Positions 26,952 through 36,359 of a stretch of 64,000 nucleotides of DNA are shown one piece after another; position 1 is the first letter of the stretch, and each line of letters begins with the position of its first letter. Where the stretch lies: NCBI RefSeq assembly GCF_011044155.1, contig NZ_CP049056.1, forward strand, positions 2,728,001 to 2,792,000, in the 5' to 3' direction. This DNA is from Pikeienuella piscinae (lineage in GTDB: Bacteria > Pseudomonadota > Alphaproteobacteria > Rhodobacterales > Rhodobacteraceae). Position numbers and translations under genes: made by a program. The notes under the pieces were generated by a model. It made no database searches. It saw nothing but the letters and a program-made list of their open reading frames with translations, and had not been told where the DNA came from.

Positions 26952-28614
26952 GTGGATGAATTTTCCCGAACTGCCGCCCGCCGACACCTGGCGCGCGGCG
27001 CATGAGAGCTTCGACTGGCGCCTTCCCGCCCGCTACAATATCGCCGAACTGATCTGCGAGCGCTGGGCGCGCGCCGCGCCCGACCGCGTCGCGCTGATCG
27101 CGCTCGACGCCTCGGGCGGCGAAACGCGCTGGAGTTACCGTGAGCTCTCGCGCCGGTCGTCACGGCTCGCCAACGCCCTGGCGGCGCGGGGCGTCTCACG
27201 CGGGGACCGGGTCGGCGTGCTCTTGCCGCAATCGGCGGAGACGGTTCTCGCCTGGCTCGGCGCCGTCAAGCTTGGCGCCGTCATCACGCCACTCTTCACG
27301 CTTTTCGGCGAGGAGGCGCTGGAATACCGGCTGGCCGACAGCGGCTGCGCGGCGCTGATCACCGACCGGGCGAATCTGTCTAAGATCGCCGCGATCCGCG
27401 ACCGTCTGCCGGAACTGAGGGTGGTGATCTGCATCGAGGGGCCCGATGAAGGCGCCGAAGGGCTGGCGGCGGCGCTCGCCCCGGCGCGCGATGCGGTCGA
27501 GATGGCGGCGACCGGGCCGGACGACCCCGCGCTCCTCGCCTATACTTCCGGCACCACCGGCCCGCCGAAGGGCGCGCTGCACGGCCAGCGGGTGCTGGCG
27601 GCGCATGTCGTCGGGGCGCGGATGGTCTATGATTTTCTGCCTTATCCGGGCGATCTCATGTGGACCCCGGCGGATTGGGCATGGATGGGCGGCTCGATGA
27701 ACGCGCTCGTCCCGGCGCTTTTTCACGGTGTCCCGGTGCTCGCCTACCGGATGGGCCGGTTCGACCCGGAGCGCGCCTTCGGGATCATGGCGCGTCATCG
27801 CGTCCGCTGCGCCTCCTTCCCGCCGACGGCGCTGAAGCTGATGCGGCGTGTCGAGAACCCGCGCCGCTTCGGGTGCGACCTGCGCATCGTCGTCTCCGCC
27901 GGCGAGGCGATGGGGGCCGAGACCCTGGCCTGGGGGGTTGAAGCGTTCGACGCGCCCCTCAACGAGTTTTATGGCCAGACCGAATGCAACATGGTGATCG
28001 GGAACAACGCCCGGCTGTCGGCGCCGAAACCGGGGGCCATGGGCCGCGCCCTTCCGGGGCATGAGGTGGTCGTGCTGGATGAGCGGCTGAACGAAGCGCC
28101 GACCGACGCGACCGGCGAACTGGCGATCCGCACGCCCGATCCGGGGCAATTCCTTCGCTACTGGGGCAAGCCCGACAAGACCGCAGAGAAGTTCAGGACG
28201 GGGCCGGATGGGCGGCGCTGGATGCTGACCGGGGACGAAGCCAGCCGCGATGACAAGGGCTATTTCCGTTTCGAGAGCCGAACCGACGATGTCATCACCT
28301 CATCCGGCTACCGGGTCGGGCCGACCGAGATCGAGGAATGCCTCGCGGGCCATCCCGCCGTCGCCGTCGCCGCCGTCGTGGGAACCCCGGACAAGGTGAG
28401 AACCGAGGTGATCCGCGCCTTCGTGACTCCAACCCCGGGCATCGAGCGGTCCGACGAAACCGCTGCGGCGTTGATCGCACATGTGCGACTAAGGCTCAGT
28501 CCGCATCTGGCGCCGGTATCGGTGGAGTTCGTCGATGAACTCCCGATGACGGCGACCGGCAAGATCATGCGGCGCGAGTTGCGGGCGCGCCGGATTGTGG
28601 AGAATCGGAGATGA
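26944..28614 (+). CDS. Acyl-CoA synthetase (AMP-forming), acetyl-CoA-synthetase-like
   Basis: A 556-residue ANL-superfamily enzyme that activates a carboxylic acid to its CoA thioester through an acyl-adenylate. Motifs: AMP/ATP-binding YTSGTTGPPKGALHG near residue 200, FYGQTECNMVIG, the hinge GYFRFESRTDDVITSSGYRV, and the catalytic lysine in TATGKIMRRELR. The sequence resembles medium-chain or acetate-type AcsA/PrpE-like enzymes. The substrate is not evident. The ATG at 26944 overlaps the lipoprotein stop by 8 nt, and the frame upstream to 26689 is spurious. It overlaps the next gene by 4 nt. Confidence 0.92.
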   Translation: MSEWMNFPELPPADTWRAAHESFDWRLPARYNIAELICERWARAAPDRVALIALDASGGETRWSYRELSRRSSRLANALAARGVSRGDRVGVLLPQSAETVLAWLGAVKLGAVITPLFTLFGEEALEYRLADSGCAALITDRANLSKIAAIRDRLPELRVVICIEGPDEGAEGLAAALAPARDAVEMAATGPDDPALLAYTSGTTGPPKGALHGQRVLAAHVVGARMVYDFLPYPGDLMWTPADWAWMGGSMNALVPALFHGVPVLAYRMGRFDPERAFGIMARHRVRCASFPPTALKLMRRVENPRRFGCDLRIVVSAGEAMGAETLAWGVEAFDAPLNEFYGQTECNMVIGNNARLSAPKPGAMGRALPGHEVVVLDERLNEAPTDATGELAIRTPDPGQFLRYWGKPDKTAEKFRTGPDGRRWMLTGDEASRDDKGYFRFESRTDDVITSSGYRVGPTEIEECLAGHPAVAVAAVVGTPDKVRTEVIRAFVTPTPGIERSDETAAALIAHVRLRLSPHLAPVSVEFVDELPMTATGKIMRRELRARRIVENRR

Positions 28615-29558
28615 ACAGAAAGAAGGGCGCGCTTCTTGGCGCGCTGGTGGCTGACGCCGCGGCGATGGGGCTGCACTGGCTCTACGATCAGGCGCGGATC
28701 GCGGAGATCGCCGGCGGCGCGCCGGAGTTCCGCACGCCGAACGGCGCGGATTTCCTTGGGCCGGACGGCAGGAGCCTCGGTTATTTCGCGCATGGCGGCA
28801 AACGGCCGGGCGCGCCTTCGCACTACGGCGCGCAGATGCTGGCGATGGCGGATTCGCTCGCGCGCACAGACACCTATGACGCTGAAGACTACGCGCGGAG
28901 CTTTCAGGAATGGTTCGGCTATGGCGGGCGCTGGACGGGCTATATCGACCGCCCGACCCGCGCCACGCTCGACGCCATGGCGCGGACGGAAGCGGAGGCG
29001 GAAGGCGGCCCGTTCGATCGCTGTGGCGCCGACGACGCGCAGCTCCCGGCGGTCTCCAAGTTGCCGCCGCTGGTCGTCCGGCATCACGGCGAGGCGGGAC
29101 TGGCGGCGATGGTGGAGAGTGCGGTGCGGGTTACCAACGCGCGCGAGGATGCGGTGGACTGGGGCCTCGCGACAGCCGCGATGATCGGCGCTGCTCTGGA
29201 TGGGGCGACGCCCGCCCGCGCGGCGGAGGCCGCGCGGGGGGTCTCCGATAAGATCGATGGACAGATCGACGCCGCGCTGGCGATGCGCGCCGCGCCGGCC
29301 GAGGAGGTCGCCCGCGCCTTCGCGCTCCATTGCCAGTTGGAAGTCGCCTTTCCTGTGATCGTACATCTGATCGCGACGGCGACCGGGTTCGCCGACGCCG
29401 CGCGCGCCAATATCCGCGCCGGCGGCGACAGTTGCGGCCGCGCGATCCCGATGGGCGCCGTTCTCGGCGCCTGTTTCAGCGGTGACGAAGCGCGCGCCAT
29501 TCCCCGCGACTGGCTGGCGCGGGTCGATGTTCCCGGTTCACTGGCGGCGCTCGTCTGA
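28611..29558 (+). CDS. ADP-ribosylglycohydrolase family protein
   Basis: A 315-residue protein of the ADP-ribosylglycohydrolase (DraG/ARH/crystallin J1) family. It starts KKGALLGALVADAAAMGLHW, the family's metal-site helix. The C-terminal signature normally read as GGDTDT-x-G is GGDSCGRAIPMGAVLGA here, with Ser/Cys in place of Thr-Asp, as in the non-DraG branch. The family removes ADP-ribose from proteins or small molecules with Mg2+, but loss of the Asp raises doubt about classical hydrolase activity. The start overlaps the upstream acyl-CoA synthetase stop by 4 nt. Confidence 0.85.
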   Translation: MNRKKGALLGALVADAAAMGLHWLYDQARIAEIAGGAPEFRTPNGADFLGPDGRSLGYFAHGGKRPGAPSHYGAQMLAMADSLARTDTYDAEDYARSFQEWFGYGGRWTGYIDRPTRATLDAMARTEAEAEGGPFDRCGADDAQLPAVSKLPPLVVRHHGEAGLAAMVESAVRVTNAREDAVDWGLATAAMIGAALDGATPARAAEAARGVSDKIDGQIDAALAMRAAPAEEVARAFALHCQLEVAFPVIVHLIATATGFADAARANIRAGGDSCGRAIPMGAVLGACFSGDEARAIPRDWLARVDVPGSLAALV

Positions 29559-29567
29559 TTGCGCGTC

Positions 29568-30740
29568 TTACGTTGCGACCGGGCGCGGCCCGGTGAGCGC
29601 GCGAAAGACGACGAGCAGCCCCGCCGCTGCGGTGAGCGTGAAGACGCCGAAGAGATAGGTCGAGGCGGCGCCGCCCGCCGCCTCCGCGATCCACCCGGCG
29701 ATGGTGGGCGCGGCGAAGCTGAAGAGATAATGCAGCGTGTAGAAGACTCCCATGCCGGCGGCCAGCATGTTCGGCGCGAGCACGGCGGCGGGAAGGCTCA
29801 TGATCGGCGCCACCGGCAGCCCCCAGGCGACGCCAAGCAGGATGGAGCCGAGAAGCGGGTCGCCGCCCTTCCATACGAAAAGCAGCGCCGCGCCAAAAAT
29901 CGCGAGCCCCGCGACCAGCACGAGGTCGCGCCGCCCGCTCTGGTCCGCGATGATCCCGCCAACCGGCACGGAGGCGACGCCGAGCCAGAGAATAAGGCTG
30001 ATCGACGCGCTCGCCTCGGCCAGCGTCAGGCCGCGTTCGGTCAGGAGCGCGGGGCCGAAGCTGAAGATCATCGAGAACGCGCCATTGTAGAGACCCCAGA
30101 TCGACCCGGCGATGAAAACGGCCGCCAGCGGGGCGCCGCGCGGCAGGGCCGCGGCGCCCCGGCCGCCTGCGGCGCTTGGCGGCGCGCGATAGAGAGCGGC
30201 GAACAGGCCGAAGCCGAAAATGGCGGTCAGCGTCACGACGGCAAGCGCGCCCAGAAGCCCGCCCGCGCCCGCGACCAGCGGCAGGATTATCAGCGCAAGG
30301 GCGATGCCGACCGGCCACGAATTGACGAAGATCCCCATCGCCGTGCCGATCTCGCGGCCTGCGAACCAGTCGGCGACCATCTTCGTCATCAGCACGTTCA
30401 GGATCACTCCGCCGGTTCCGGCGATCAGCCGCGCGGCGCTTTCAGTCTGGAATGAGCCGCCGACGATGGACAGCACGCCCCCAAACACCATCAGCAAAAG
30501 CCCGACCAGCACCATGCGCTTGTCGCCGAAGCGCGCGCCGAGCAGGCCGCCGGGCAGGGCGAGGGCGATCCCCGGTGAAAGATAAAGACCGACGAGAAGC
30601 CCGATCTCCGCAAGGCTTACGCCGTAGGACTCTGCGAAAAGCGGCGAGAGCGCGCCGATCGTCTGAAACTGAAAGGCCATCGCCGTGCGGACAGTGAACA
30701 GAACGGCGAGAATTCGCCAGCGTGCCGCGCCGCGCTCCAT
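29568..30740 (-). CDS. MFS transporter
   Basis: A 390-residue major-facilitator transporter with about twelve membrane spans. Visible features are the loop 2-3 motif GARFGDKRMVL (family GxxxDRxGRR-like), repeated Gly/Ala-rich helices, a 6-7 loop with GGRGAAALPRG, and DQSGRRDLVLVAGLAIFG in the second half. The substrate is unknown. The CynX/NarK-like order of motifs is only suggestive. I chose the ATG at 30740, which has GGGGGG upstream. 30755 is the longest option. It converges with the ADP-ribosylglycohydrolase gene. Confidence 0.87.
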   Translation of the reverse strand: MERGAARWRILAVLFTVRTAMAFQFQTIGALSPLFAESYGVSLAEIGLLVGLYLSPGIALALPGGLLGARFGDKRMVLVGLLLMVFGGVLSIVGGSFQTESAARLIAGTGGVILNVLMTKMVADWFAGREIGTAMGIFVNSWPVGIALALIILPLVAGAGGLLGALAVVTLTAIFGFGLFAALYRAPPSAAGGRGAAALPRGAPLAAVFIAGSIWGLYNGAFSMIFSFGPALLTERGLTLAEASASISLILWLGVASVPVGGIIADQSGRRDLVLVAGLAIFGAALLFVWKGGDPLLGSILLGVAWGLPVAPIMSLPAAVLAPNMLAAGMGVFYTLHYLFSFAAPTIAGWIAEAAGGAASTYLFGVFTLTAAAGLLVVFRALTGPRPVAT

Positions 30741-30934
30741 GCCTGAACCCCCCATCCGTCAAAGACAGCGAGCTATAGCACTCGTGGCGGCTGCAAAATG
30801 AAATATTTGCGCATCCCGTACACCTTCTGAATGACGAAGGGTGACATATGCGTGTGCCGCCGACGGCCCCGCTTGCCTGCGGGCGTTTCGCAGCGTCTAT
30901 CCGCGCGAAGGCCGTTTTGCGAAAGGAATTCGAG

Positions 30935-31402
30935 ATGACGACGACCGACACGCCAACCGCCGCGCTCGCGCTGATCTTCGCGGGCGCGCTCGCCACGATC
31001 GCCTTCGATCTTTTCGGACAGGGGGTCTCGCCGGCGCTCGGCTTCGCGAATCTTTCACCGGTCGGGCTGGCGAACTCCACGCTGGAGGCGCTTACCGGCG
31101 CGCCGTGGACGCCGGGCGCGCAGATCATGCATTACGCCACCGGGCTGATCGCCTATCCGCTCGGCTGGCTTCTCATCGTCCGACCGCTCTGGCGCGGCGT
31201 TGCACCGGGTCTCCACTGGGCGCTCCCCGCCGCGCTCTATGGCGCCGGGCTCTGGATCTTCGCGCTTTTCATCATGGCGAATCTGGTGGCCGGCCTTCCG
31301 GCCTTTCTCAATTTCACCGGTATCGCCTGGGTGGCGCTGATAGGCCATGTGATCTTCGCGCTGGTCGCGGCCTGGACGATGGAGACGCGGCGCTTCGTCT
31401 GA
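30935..31402 (+). CDS. Small membrane protein of unknown function
   Basis: A 155-residue protein with about four hydrophobic spans (AALALIFAGALATIAFDLFG, HYATGLIAYPLGWLLIV, LYGAGLWIFALFIMANLVAG and ALIGHVIFALVAAWTM). I do not recognise a function. GAAAGGA precedes the ATG at 30935. The longer frame from 30848 adds an Arg-rich segment without a ribosome site. It is divergent from the MFS gene, with about 195 bp between, where the promoters must lie. Confidence 0.75.
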   Translation: MTTTDTPTAALALIFAGALATIAFDLFGQGVSPALGFANLSPVGLANSTLEALTGAPWTPGAQIMHYATGLIAYPLGWLLIVRPLWRGVAPGLHWALPAALYGAGLWIFALFIMANLVAGLPAFLNFTGIAWVALIGHVIFALVAAWTMETRRFV

Positions 31403-31437
31403 ACTGCGCCGACGCCTTCAACGCGCGCCCGGCCGGC

Positions 31438-33510
31438 CTACGCCAGCAGCCGGCGCATATCCGCGAAGAGCCGGTCGATCTCGACCGTGGCGCGGGACTG
31501 GTAGCGCGCCACTTTCTCCCAGTCCGAGGGGGAATAGATCAGCCGTTCGCGCAGCGATCCCGCGATCTGGCTCGTCCTCGCGCCTTCATGGATTTCATCG
31601 ACCGGGCAGATCTTGTCCGCCAGCCCGATATCGTCGAGCATATGCTCGATCTTCGCTGTGTTGGACGGAATCGCGACGGCGGGCGCGTGGTTCACCAGCG
31701 CGAGGATCAGGCCATGAAACCTGCCGGTGATCCAGCAGCCGAAGCGCGCAAGGTCAGGGTCGGACAGCGCAGTCGGGATGGATTTCAACGGATGGTCGGC
31801 CCGCACCGCGGCGGCGAAGCTGCGGTGCAGCCCGCTCATCGCCCGAAATTCGAGCGCGTTCGCCGCGGCGAGCCGTCCCAGCGCCTCGGCGGTTTCCGGC
31901 ACGACTGAATCGATCACCGCGCACCCCTCCCGCTGCGCGCCCTCACCGGCGACCGGTGGCGTGATCCATGCCAGGTCGGGCGTCATCCGCATCCGCGCGC
32001 CGAGGCCCGGCGCAGCCCGGAGCGAGCCAGATTCGCGAAGCGCGATAAGGTCGAAATCCGCGCAGATTTCCTCGAGAAACCGCCCGTTCCGCTCCCATAC
32101 GCTGTTGATGAGGAACACTTTCTTTCCGGCGGCCTTCATCTGCCGCGCCGCCATCGCAAGCTCGATGGCGCGCGCGGCGTCGCCGTGAAACGTGCCCTCG
32201 CCGTTCAGCAGCACCGCGTCGAAATCCCGCGCCGGGTCGGCCGCCAGCACTTCGTTCAGCCCGGCCGCGCTGTTCGCCCAGCCGGCATATTCCATGCCAT
32301 GCGCCCGCAGCATCCTGACCAGCGCCTTGCTGACGCTGACGCAGCCGAGATGCTTTCGGTTGAAGCCCAGTCGCGAAGTTTCGTTCAGGACAAGCATCCG
32401 TGGCCGCTTATCCGATCTGAACACATACTCGGCTTCCTGCGATGCAAGCGCGGGCGCGTTCAGCGGCGCCCATTTCAACTTGCCCGACGCCCATTTCTCG
32501 TCGATCGCTCTTGCGCGCGCGGCTGTCCGCGATCGGGTGGCCTCGAGGTCGGCCCCCTCCGCGACCTTCCCGGCCGCAGCCAACCCCCGGATCATCAGTC
32601 CGACCTCGCGGTTTCCCTGCTTCGGGTTCAATGAGATCGAGGCCTGGATCAGGCGCTGAAACGCCGGGAAATCACCTACGTGGTAGAATGTTTCGGCGAG
32701 GTCGGCGATCAGTTTCGACTTCGACGCGGCGGTGAAATCGTAGCGGTCGGAGAACCGCCGCCGCAACGCCGTCGCCAGAATACCATCGGCCCCGCCGGGG
32801 CTCGGCGCGAACGCCTGCTCACCGGTCGGCGTCAGACAATATACATCCGGATGGCTTTCATAGAACGCGCGTTCCTTGTCGAAATCGTGAATGAACGGGT
32901 TGCCGTTTGGATAGACCCCGGTAAACCCGTGCAGTATGAGCCGGTGCGGCGCCCTGCTCCGGGCCATGCGCCAGTAATTGATCAGGACCATCAATGCGAC
33001 CGATGTGAGCCCGGCGGAAGGCTGATGCTGCGGGCCGAGGCGGTGAACGCGGTCGTTGACGAATGATGGGTCGAGCAGAGAAATGGTCATATGCGCGGTG
33101 CGGTGCGCGCCGTTCGCGTCCAGATAATCCGGCGTGACGGCGCCTTCATGCCTTATGAAGAATCCTGTCGAGCCGCCGGATGGCGGGTGAAACGCGCCGA
33201 GCGGCTCGCCCGTCTCGGCGAATCCGTAGGGAACGCCCGAGGCGGCCAGCGAAAAGAAGTAGAGCAGGTTCCTGGCGCGCCGCCTCAGCACGTCATTGAA
33301 AATGCAGAAGTTGTACTGGCAGATATAGTCCCGGTCCGGATCGAACCCTCTGAATATGTTATCAGCGGCGATATCAGGGTTGTTGGCTACAAAATAGATG
33401 CGCAGGGGGTTCGGCGCATCGATCATCATTTGAAGTGATCCGATGTTATTCAGAACGCCGGTTGCGGGCGCGTCAGCCCCTCTGCTCATCCGGTTTTCCG
33501 ACCCTCGCAT
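31438..33510 (-). CDS. Two-part polysaccharide pyruvyltransferase family protein
   Basis: A 690-residue protein. The C-terminal part (about 370-650) belongs to the polysaccharide pyruvyl transferase family: LNETSRLGFNRKHLGC, LLNGEGTFHGDAARAIEL and GRFHGLILALVNHAPAVAIP. This family adds ketal pyruvate to surface glycans or acts as a GT-B-like transferase. The N-terminal ~260 residues form a separate domain (YFVANNPDIAADNIFRGFD, RLILHGFTGVYPNGNPFIHD) that looks like a glycosyltransferase, resembling sialyltransferase-type enzymes, but this is tentative. A helical linker joins them. It probably modifies a surface polysaccharide, in keeping with the rhamnose operon 1.1 kb away. A start at 33489 is also possible. 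Confidence 0.75.
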   Translation of the reverse strand: MRGSENRMSRGADAPATGVLNNIGSLQMMIDAPNPLRIYFVANNPDIAADNIFRGFDPDRDYICQYNFCIFNDVLRRRARNLLYFFSLAASGVPYGFAETGEPLGAFHPPSGGSTGFFIRHEGAVTPDYLDANGAHRTAHMTISLLDPSFVNDRVHRLGPQHQPSAGLTSVALMVLINYWRMARSRAPHRLILHGFTGVYPNGNPFIHDFDKERAFYESHPDVYCLTPTGEQAFAPSPGGADGILATALRRRFSDRYDFTAASKSKLIADLAETFYHVGDFPAFQRLIQASISLNPKQGNREVGLMIRGLAAAGKVAEGADLEATRSRTAARARAIDEKWASGKLKWAPLNAPALASQEAEYVFRSDKRPRMLVLNETSRLGFNRKHLGCVSVSKALVRMLRAHGMEYAGWANSAAGLNEVLAADPARDFDAVLLNGEGTFHGDAARAIELAMAARQMKAAGKKVFLINSVWERNGRFLEEICADFDLIALRESGSLRAAPGLGARMRMTPDLAWITPPVAGEGAQREGCAVIDSVVPETAEALGRLAAANALEFRAMSGLHRSFAAAVRADHPLKSIPTALSDPDLARFGCWITGRFHGLILALVNHAPAVAIPSNTAKIEHMLDDIGLADKICPVDEIHEGARTSQIAGSLRERLIYSPSDWEKVARYQSRATVEIDRLFADMRRLLA

Positions 33511-33546
33511 CCGCGTGCGCTCCGCCCTCGCCGTCGCGGCGCCCGG

Positions 33547-33978
33547 TCAACCGTCGATCCTGGCCAGCAGCGCCGCGCGGATCTCGGCGGGAAAGGGACG
33601 CGCGCGCCGCGTCTCGATGTCGAAGCAGACATTCACGCTGGTCGCCGTGGCGTGGCAGACGCCGTTCAGGAAGGCGCCATAGCCCGTCGTCAAGGATTTT
33701 TCGCCGACCCGCAGCAGCCGGCCGCCAACCTGCACCGCGCCGGGAAAATGCATCTCCTTCCGGTAATCGATGGTGAGATTGGCGAGAACGTAGCCCAGTT
33801 TCCGGTCGTCGAGCCCGGCGAGAAGATCGGTCAGAAGAGCGAGCCGGCCGGATTCGAAAAGCGCGGCGTAGGCGACATTGTTCACATGTCCCATCGCATC
33901 CTGATCCGAAAAGCGGAGGGTGACAGGCTCGAACATGCTGTAGCCGCCGATATCGTCGAGAGTGGGCGTTATCGTCAT
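33547..33978 (-). CDS. Acyl-CoA thioesterase, 4-hydroxybenzoyl-CoA thioesterase-like hotdog fold
   Basis: A 143-residue hotdog-fold protein. The segment RFSDQDAMGHVNNVAYAALF is the family active-site motif with the conserved Asp and the following His-Val-Asn. The second strand (DYRKEMHFPGAVQVGGRL) is also typical. It probably hydrolyses a short or aromatic acyl-CoA. The ATG at 33978 gives the usual N-terminus. The longer frame to 34050 runs into the histidine phosphatase promoter region. A second thioesterase of this type lies at 49436. Confidence 0.85.
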   Translation of the reverse strand: MTITPTLDDIGGYSMFEPVTLRFSDQDAMGHVNNVAYAALFESGRLALLTDLLAGLDDRKLGYVLANLTIDYRKEMHFPGAVQVGGRLLRVGEKSLTTGYGAFLNGVCHATATSVNVCFDIETRRARPFPAEIRAALLARIDG

Positions 33979-34048
33979 GGGCTGATCTGTCCTCTTGCGA
34001 TTTCTGCGCTGGTGCGGCTTTTTCCAACGAACGCTGGAGGGGCGCGGC

Positions 34049-34618
34049 ATGGCATTCGAACATCCATTCTATTTCCTTCGCCACGGCGAAACCACATGGA
34101 ACGCCATCGGCAAGACGCAGGGCCAGCTCGACGCCCCGCTTTCCGATCTCGGCCGGCGTCAGGCGGCGAACGCGGCGGCGATCATGGCGCGCGAGCAGGT
34201 TACGCGCATAGTCTCCAGCCCGCTTTCGCGCGCGCGCCACACCGCCGAGGCTGTGGCCGAGACCACGGGCGCCGAAATCAGTTTCGACCCCGAACTGATG
34301 GAATTTCACGCCGGCGAATTGCAGGGCAAGCCGCGCGGCGAGAACGTGAGCGAGTATTTCGAGAAACGCTGGGACCCGCCCGGTGGCGAGACCTTCGCGG
34401 TTTTCGCCGCCCGCGCCTGGGCGGCGCTGGCGCGCGCGGCGAGCGAGCCGGGCGTGCTGATCGTCTGTCACGGCGGGCTCTGGCGGGCGGCTCAGGAATT
34501 CGTCGCCGTCGCGCCCCGACTCTGGCCGATGCCGAACGCGCTGCCGATCCATGTCAGCCCAGACGCGAAGAGCTGGACGGCGCGGGTTCTGGGCGCGGCG
34601 ATGGACGCAGGAAAGTGA
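34049..34618 (+). CDS. Histidine phosphatase family protein (phosphoglycerate-mutase-like)
   Basis: A 189-residue branch-1 histidine phosphatase. The catalytic RHGETTWN follows a short N-terminus (MAFEHPFYFL), the second histidine lies in CHGGLWRA, and IVSSPLSRARHTAEA is the conserved helix region. The family dephosphorylates sugars or small phosphoesters; mutase activity is less likely at this length. CTGGAGG precedes the ATG at 34049. It is divergent from the thioesterase and ends 20 bp before the convergent rmlA stop. Confidence 0.88.
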   Translation: MAFEHPFYFLRHGETTWNAIGKTQGQLDAPLSDLGRRQAANAAAIMAREQVTRIVSSPLSRARHTAEAVAETTGAEISFDPELMEFHAGELQGKPRGENVSEYFEKRWDPPGGETFAVFAARAWAALARAASEPGVLIVCHGGLWRAAQEFVAVAPRLWPMPNALPIHVSPDAKSWTARVLGAAMDAGK

Positions 34619-34638
34619 ACGGATTCGGCGCGCCGGCT

Positions 34639-35508
34639 TCAGTCCGCCAGCCGCATCAGGTAGCGGCCGTATTCCGTTTTCAGTAGCGGCTCGGCGAGTG
34701 CGCGCAGAGCCACGGCGTCGATCCAGCCCTGATCGAAGGCGATTTCTTCTGGACAGCCGATCTTCAGCCCCTGCCGCCGCTCGATGGTGCGGACGAACTC
34801 CGCCGCCTCGATCAGGCTGTCATGCGTGCCGGTGTCGAGCCAGGCGTAGCCCCGGCCCATGCGCTCGACCGTAAGCGCGCCTTCGCGCAGATAGCTCTCC
34901 AGCAGCGTCACGATCTCCAGCTCGCCCCGCGCGGAGGGCTTCACCGCCCGCGCCCGCGCCGGCGCTTCCGAGTCGAGGAAGTAGAGCCCGGTGACGGCGT
35001 AGCGCGAACGCGGCTTCTCAGGCTTTTCGACAATGGAGACCGCGCGCCCCTCGGCGTCGAAATCGACGACGCCGTAGCGCTCCGGGTCTGCGACGCGGTA
35101 GCCGAAGACGGCGCCTCCGGCCTCCTGCGCGCCGGCGCGGGCCAGAAGCGCGGGCAGGCCGTCGCCGTAGAAGATGTTGTCGCCGAGCACCATCGCCGAG
35201 CCGGCCCCGCCGAGAAAATCCTCGGCCAGCAGATAGGCCTGCGCCAGCCCGTCCGGGCTGGGCTGAACGATATATTCGAGCCGCATCCCCCATTGCGCGC
35301 CGTCGCCAAGAAGCCGCTGAAACTGCGCCTGATCATGCGGCGTGGTGATGATCGCGACATCGCGCGTTCCGGCCAGCATCAGCACCGAAAGCGGATAATA
35401 GATCATCGGCTTGTCATAAATCGGCAGAAGCTGCTTCGAGACCGATAGCGTGAGCGGGTAAAGCCTTGTGCCCGAGCCGCCGGCGAGCACGATTCCCTTG
35501 CGTGTCAT
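34639..35508 (-). CDS. rfbA: Glucose-1-phosphate thymidylyltransferase RmlA
   Basis: RmlA makes dTDP-glucose from dTTP and glucose-1-phosphate, the first step of dTDP-L-rhamnose synthesis. The 289-residue protein starts RKGIVLAGGSGTRLYPLTLS, with the nucleotide-binding GGSGTRLYPLT and the lysine in KQLLPIYDKPM. VLGDNIFYGDGL and EKPEKPRSRYAVTGLYF are family-typical. It is the last gene of the rmlC-B-D-A run and its start overlaps the rmlD stop by 4 nt. Confidence 0.97.
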   Translation of the reverse strand: MTRKGIVLAGGSGTRLYPLTLSVSKQLLPIYDKPMIYYPLSVLMLAGTRDVAIITTPHDQAQFQRLLGDGAQWGMRLEYIVQPSPDGLAQAYLLAEDFLGGAGSAMVLGDNIFYGDGLPALLARAGAQEAGGAVFGYRVADPERYGVVDFDAEGRAVSIVEKPEKPRSRYAVTGLYFLDSEAPARARAVKPSARGELEIVTLLESYLREGALTVERMGRGYAWLDTGTHDSLIEAAEFVRTIERRQGLKIGCPEEIAFDQGWIDAVALRALAEPLLKTEYGRYLMRLAD

Positions 35509-36359
35509 GATTTCAGCTCCTTCAGCACGTCCCTCAACCCGGCGCGCCAGTCCGGTTGCACGATCCCGTAGGCGGCCCTGATCGCGGCGCAGTCGAGCCG
35601 GGAATTGAGCGGCCGCTCGGCCGGCGTCGGCCAGTCCTCCGTGGCGATCGGCGCGACATCCACGTCCATCCCGGCTTCCTCGAAGATCGCCTCGGCGAAG
35701 CCCCGCCAGCTCACCGCAGGCGCCCCGGCGAAATGAAAGACGCCGGAGACACCGCGCCCGGCGTGATGCGCGGCGAGGATATCGAGACAGGCCTCAGCGA
35801 TGGCGGCGGCCGGCGTCGGTCCGCCGACCTGATCGTCGACCACGGTCAGTCGGTCGCGCCCGGCGCCGACCCGAAGCATCGTCTTTACGAAGTTCTTTCC
35901 ATGTGAGGAAAAGACCCAGGCGGTGCGCAGGACGACATGCGGGCCGGCCGCCGCCGCGACCGCCTGCTCGCCCTTGAGCTTGGTGCGGCCATACGCGCTT
36001 TTCGGCGCCGGCCGGTCGCCTTCGCGCCAGGGCGTCGTCCCGGCGCCGTCGAAAACGTAGTCGGTGGAGATATGCAGGAACGGCAGGCCGCGCTTCGCCG
36101 CCGCGCGGGCGATGGCGGCGGGGGCGTCGGCGTTGATTCGCGCCGCCGCCGCCTCCTCCGCCTCGGCGCCGTCGACATCGGTCCAGGCCGCGGCGTTCAG
36201 AACCGCGTCGACATCCGCCGCCAACACCGCCTCCTCGGCGGCTTTTGGCTCGGAAAGATCGACATCCGCGCGTCCGAGCGCGGTGATCGCGACATCGCCG
36301 TCGCGGCGGATGACTTCACGCGCCACCTGACCGGTGCGGCCGAACATCAGGACTCTCAC
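35505..36359 (-). CDS. rfbD: dTDP-4-dehydrorhamnose reductase RmlD
   Basis: RmlD reduces dTDP-4-keto-L-rhamnose to dTDP-L-rhamnose with NAD(P)H. The 284-residue product has the short Rossmann motif GRTGQVARE near the start, [10 protein letters not shown], and the YxxxK pair in [11 protein letters not shown]. The frame continues upstream to 36434 inside rmlB. The GTG at 36359 overlaps the rmlB stop by 4 nt (GTGA) and gives the family N-terminus [11 protein letters not shown], so I used it. Confidence 0.95.
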   Translation of the reverse strand: MRVLMFGRTGQVAREVIRRDGDVAITALGRADVDLSEPKAAEEAVLAADVDAVLNAAAWTDVDGAEAEEAAAARINADAPAAIARAAAKRGLPFLHISTDYVFDGAGTTPWREGDRPAPKSAYGRTKLKGEQAVAAAAGPHVVLRTAWVFSSHGKNFVKTMLRVGAGRDRLTVVDDQVGGPTPAAAIAEACLDILAAHHAGRGVSGVFHFAGAPAVSWRGFAEAIFEEAGMDVDVAPIATEDWPTPAERPLNSRLDCAAIRAAYGIVQPDWRAGLRDVLKELKS

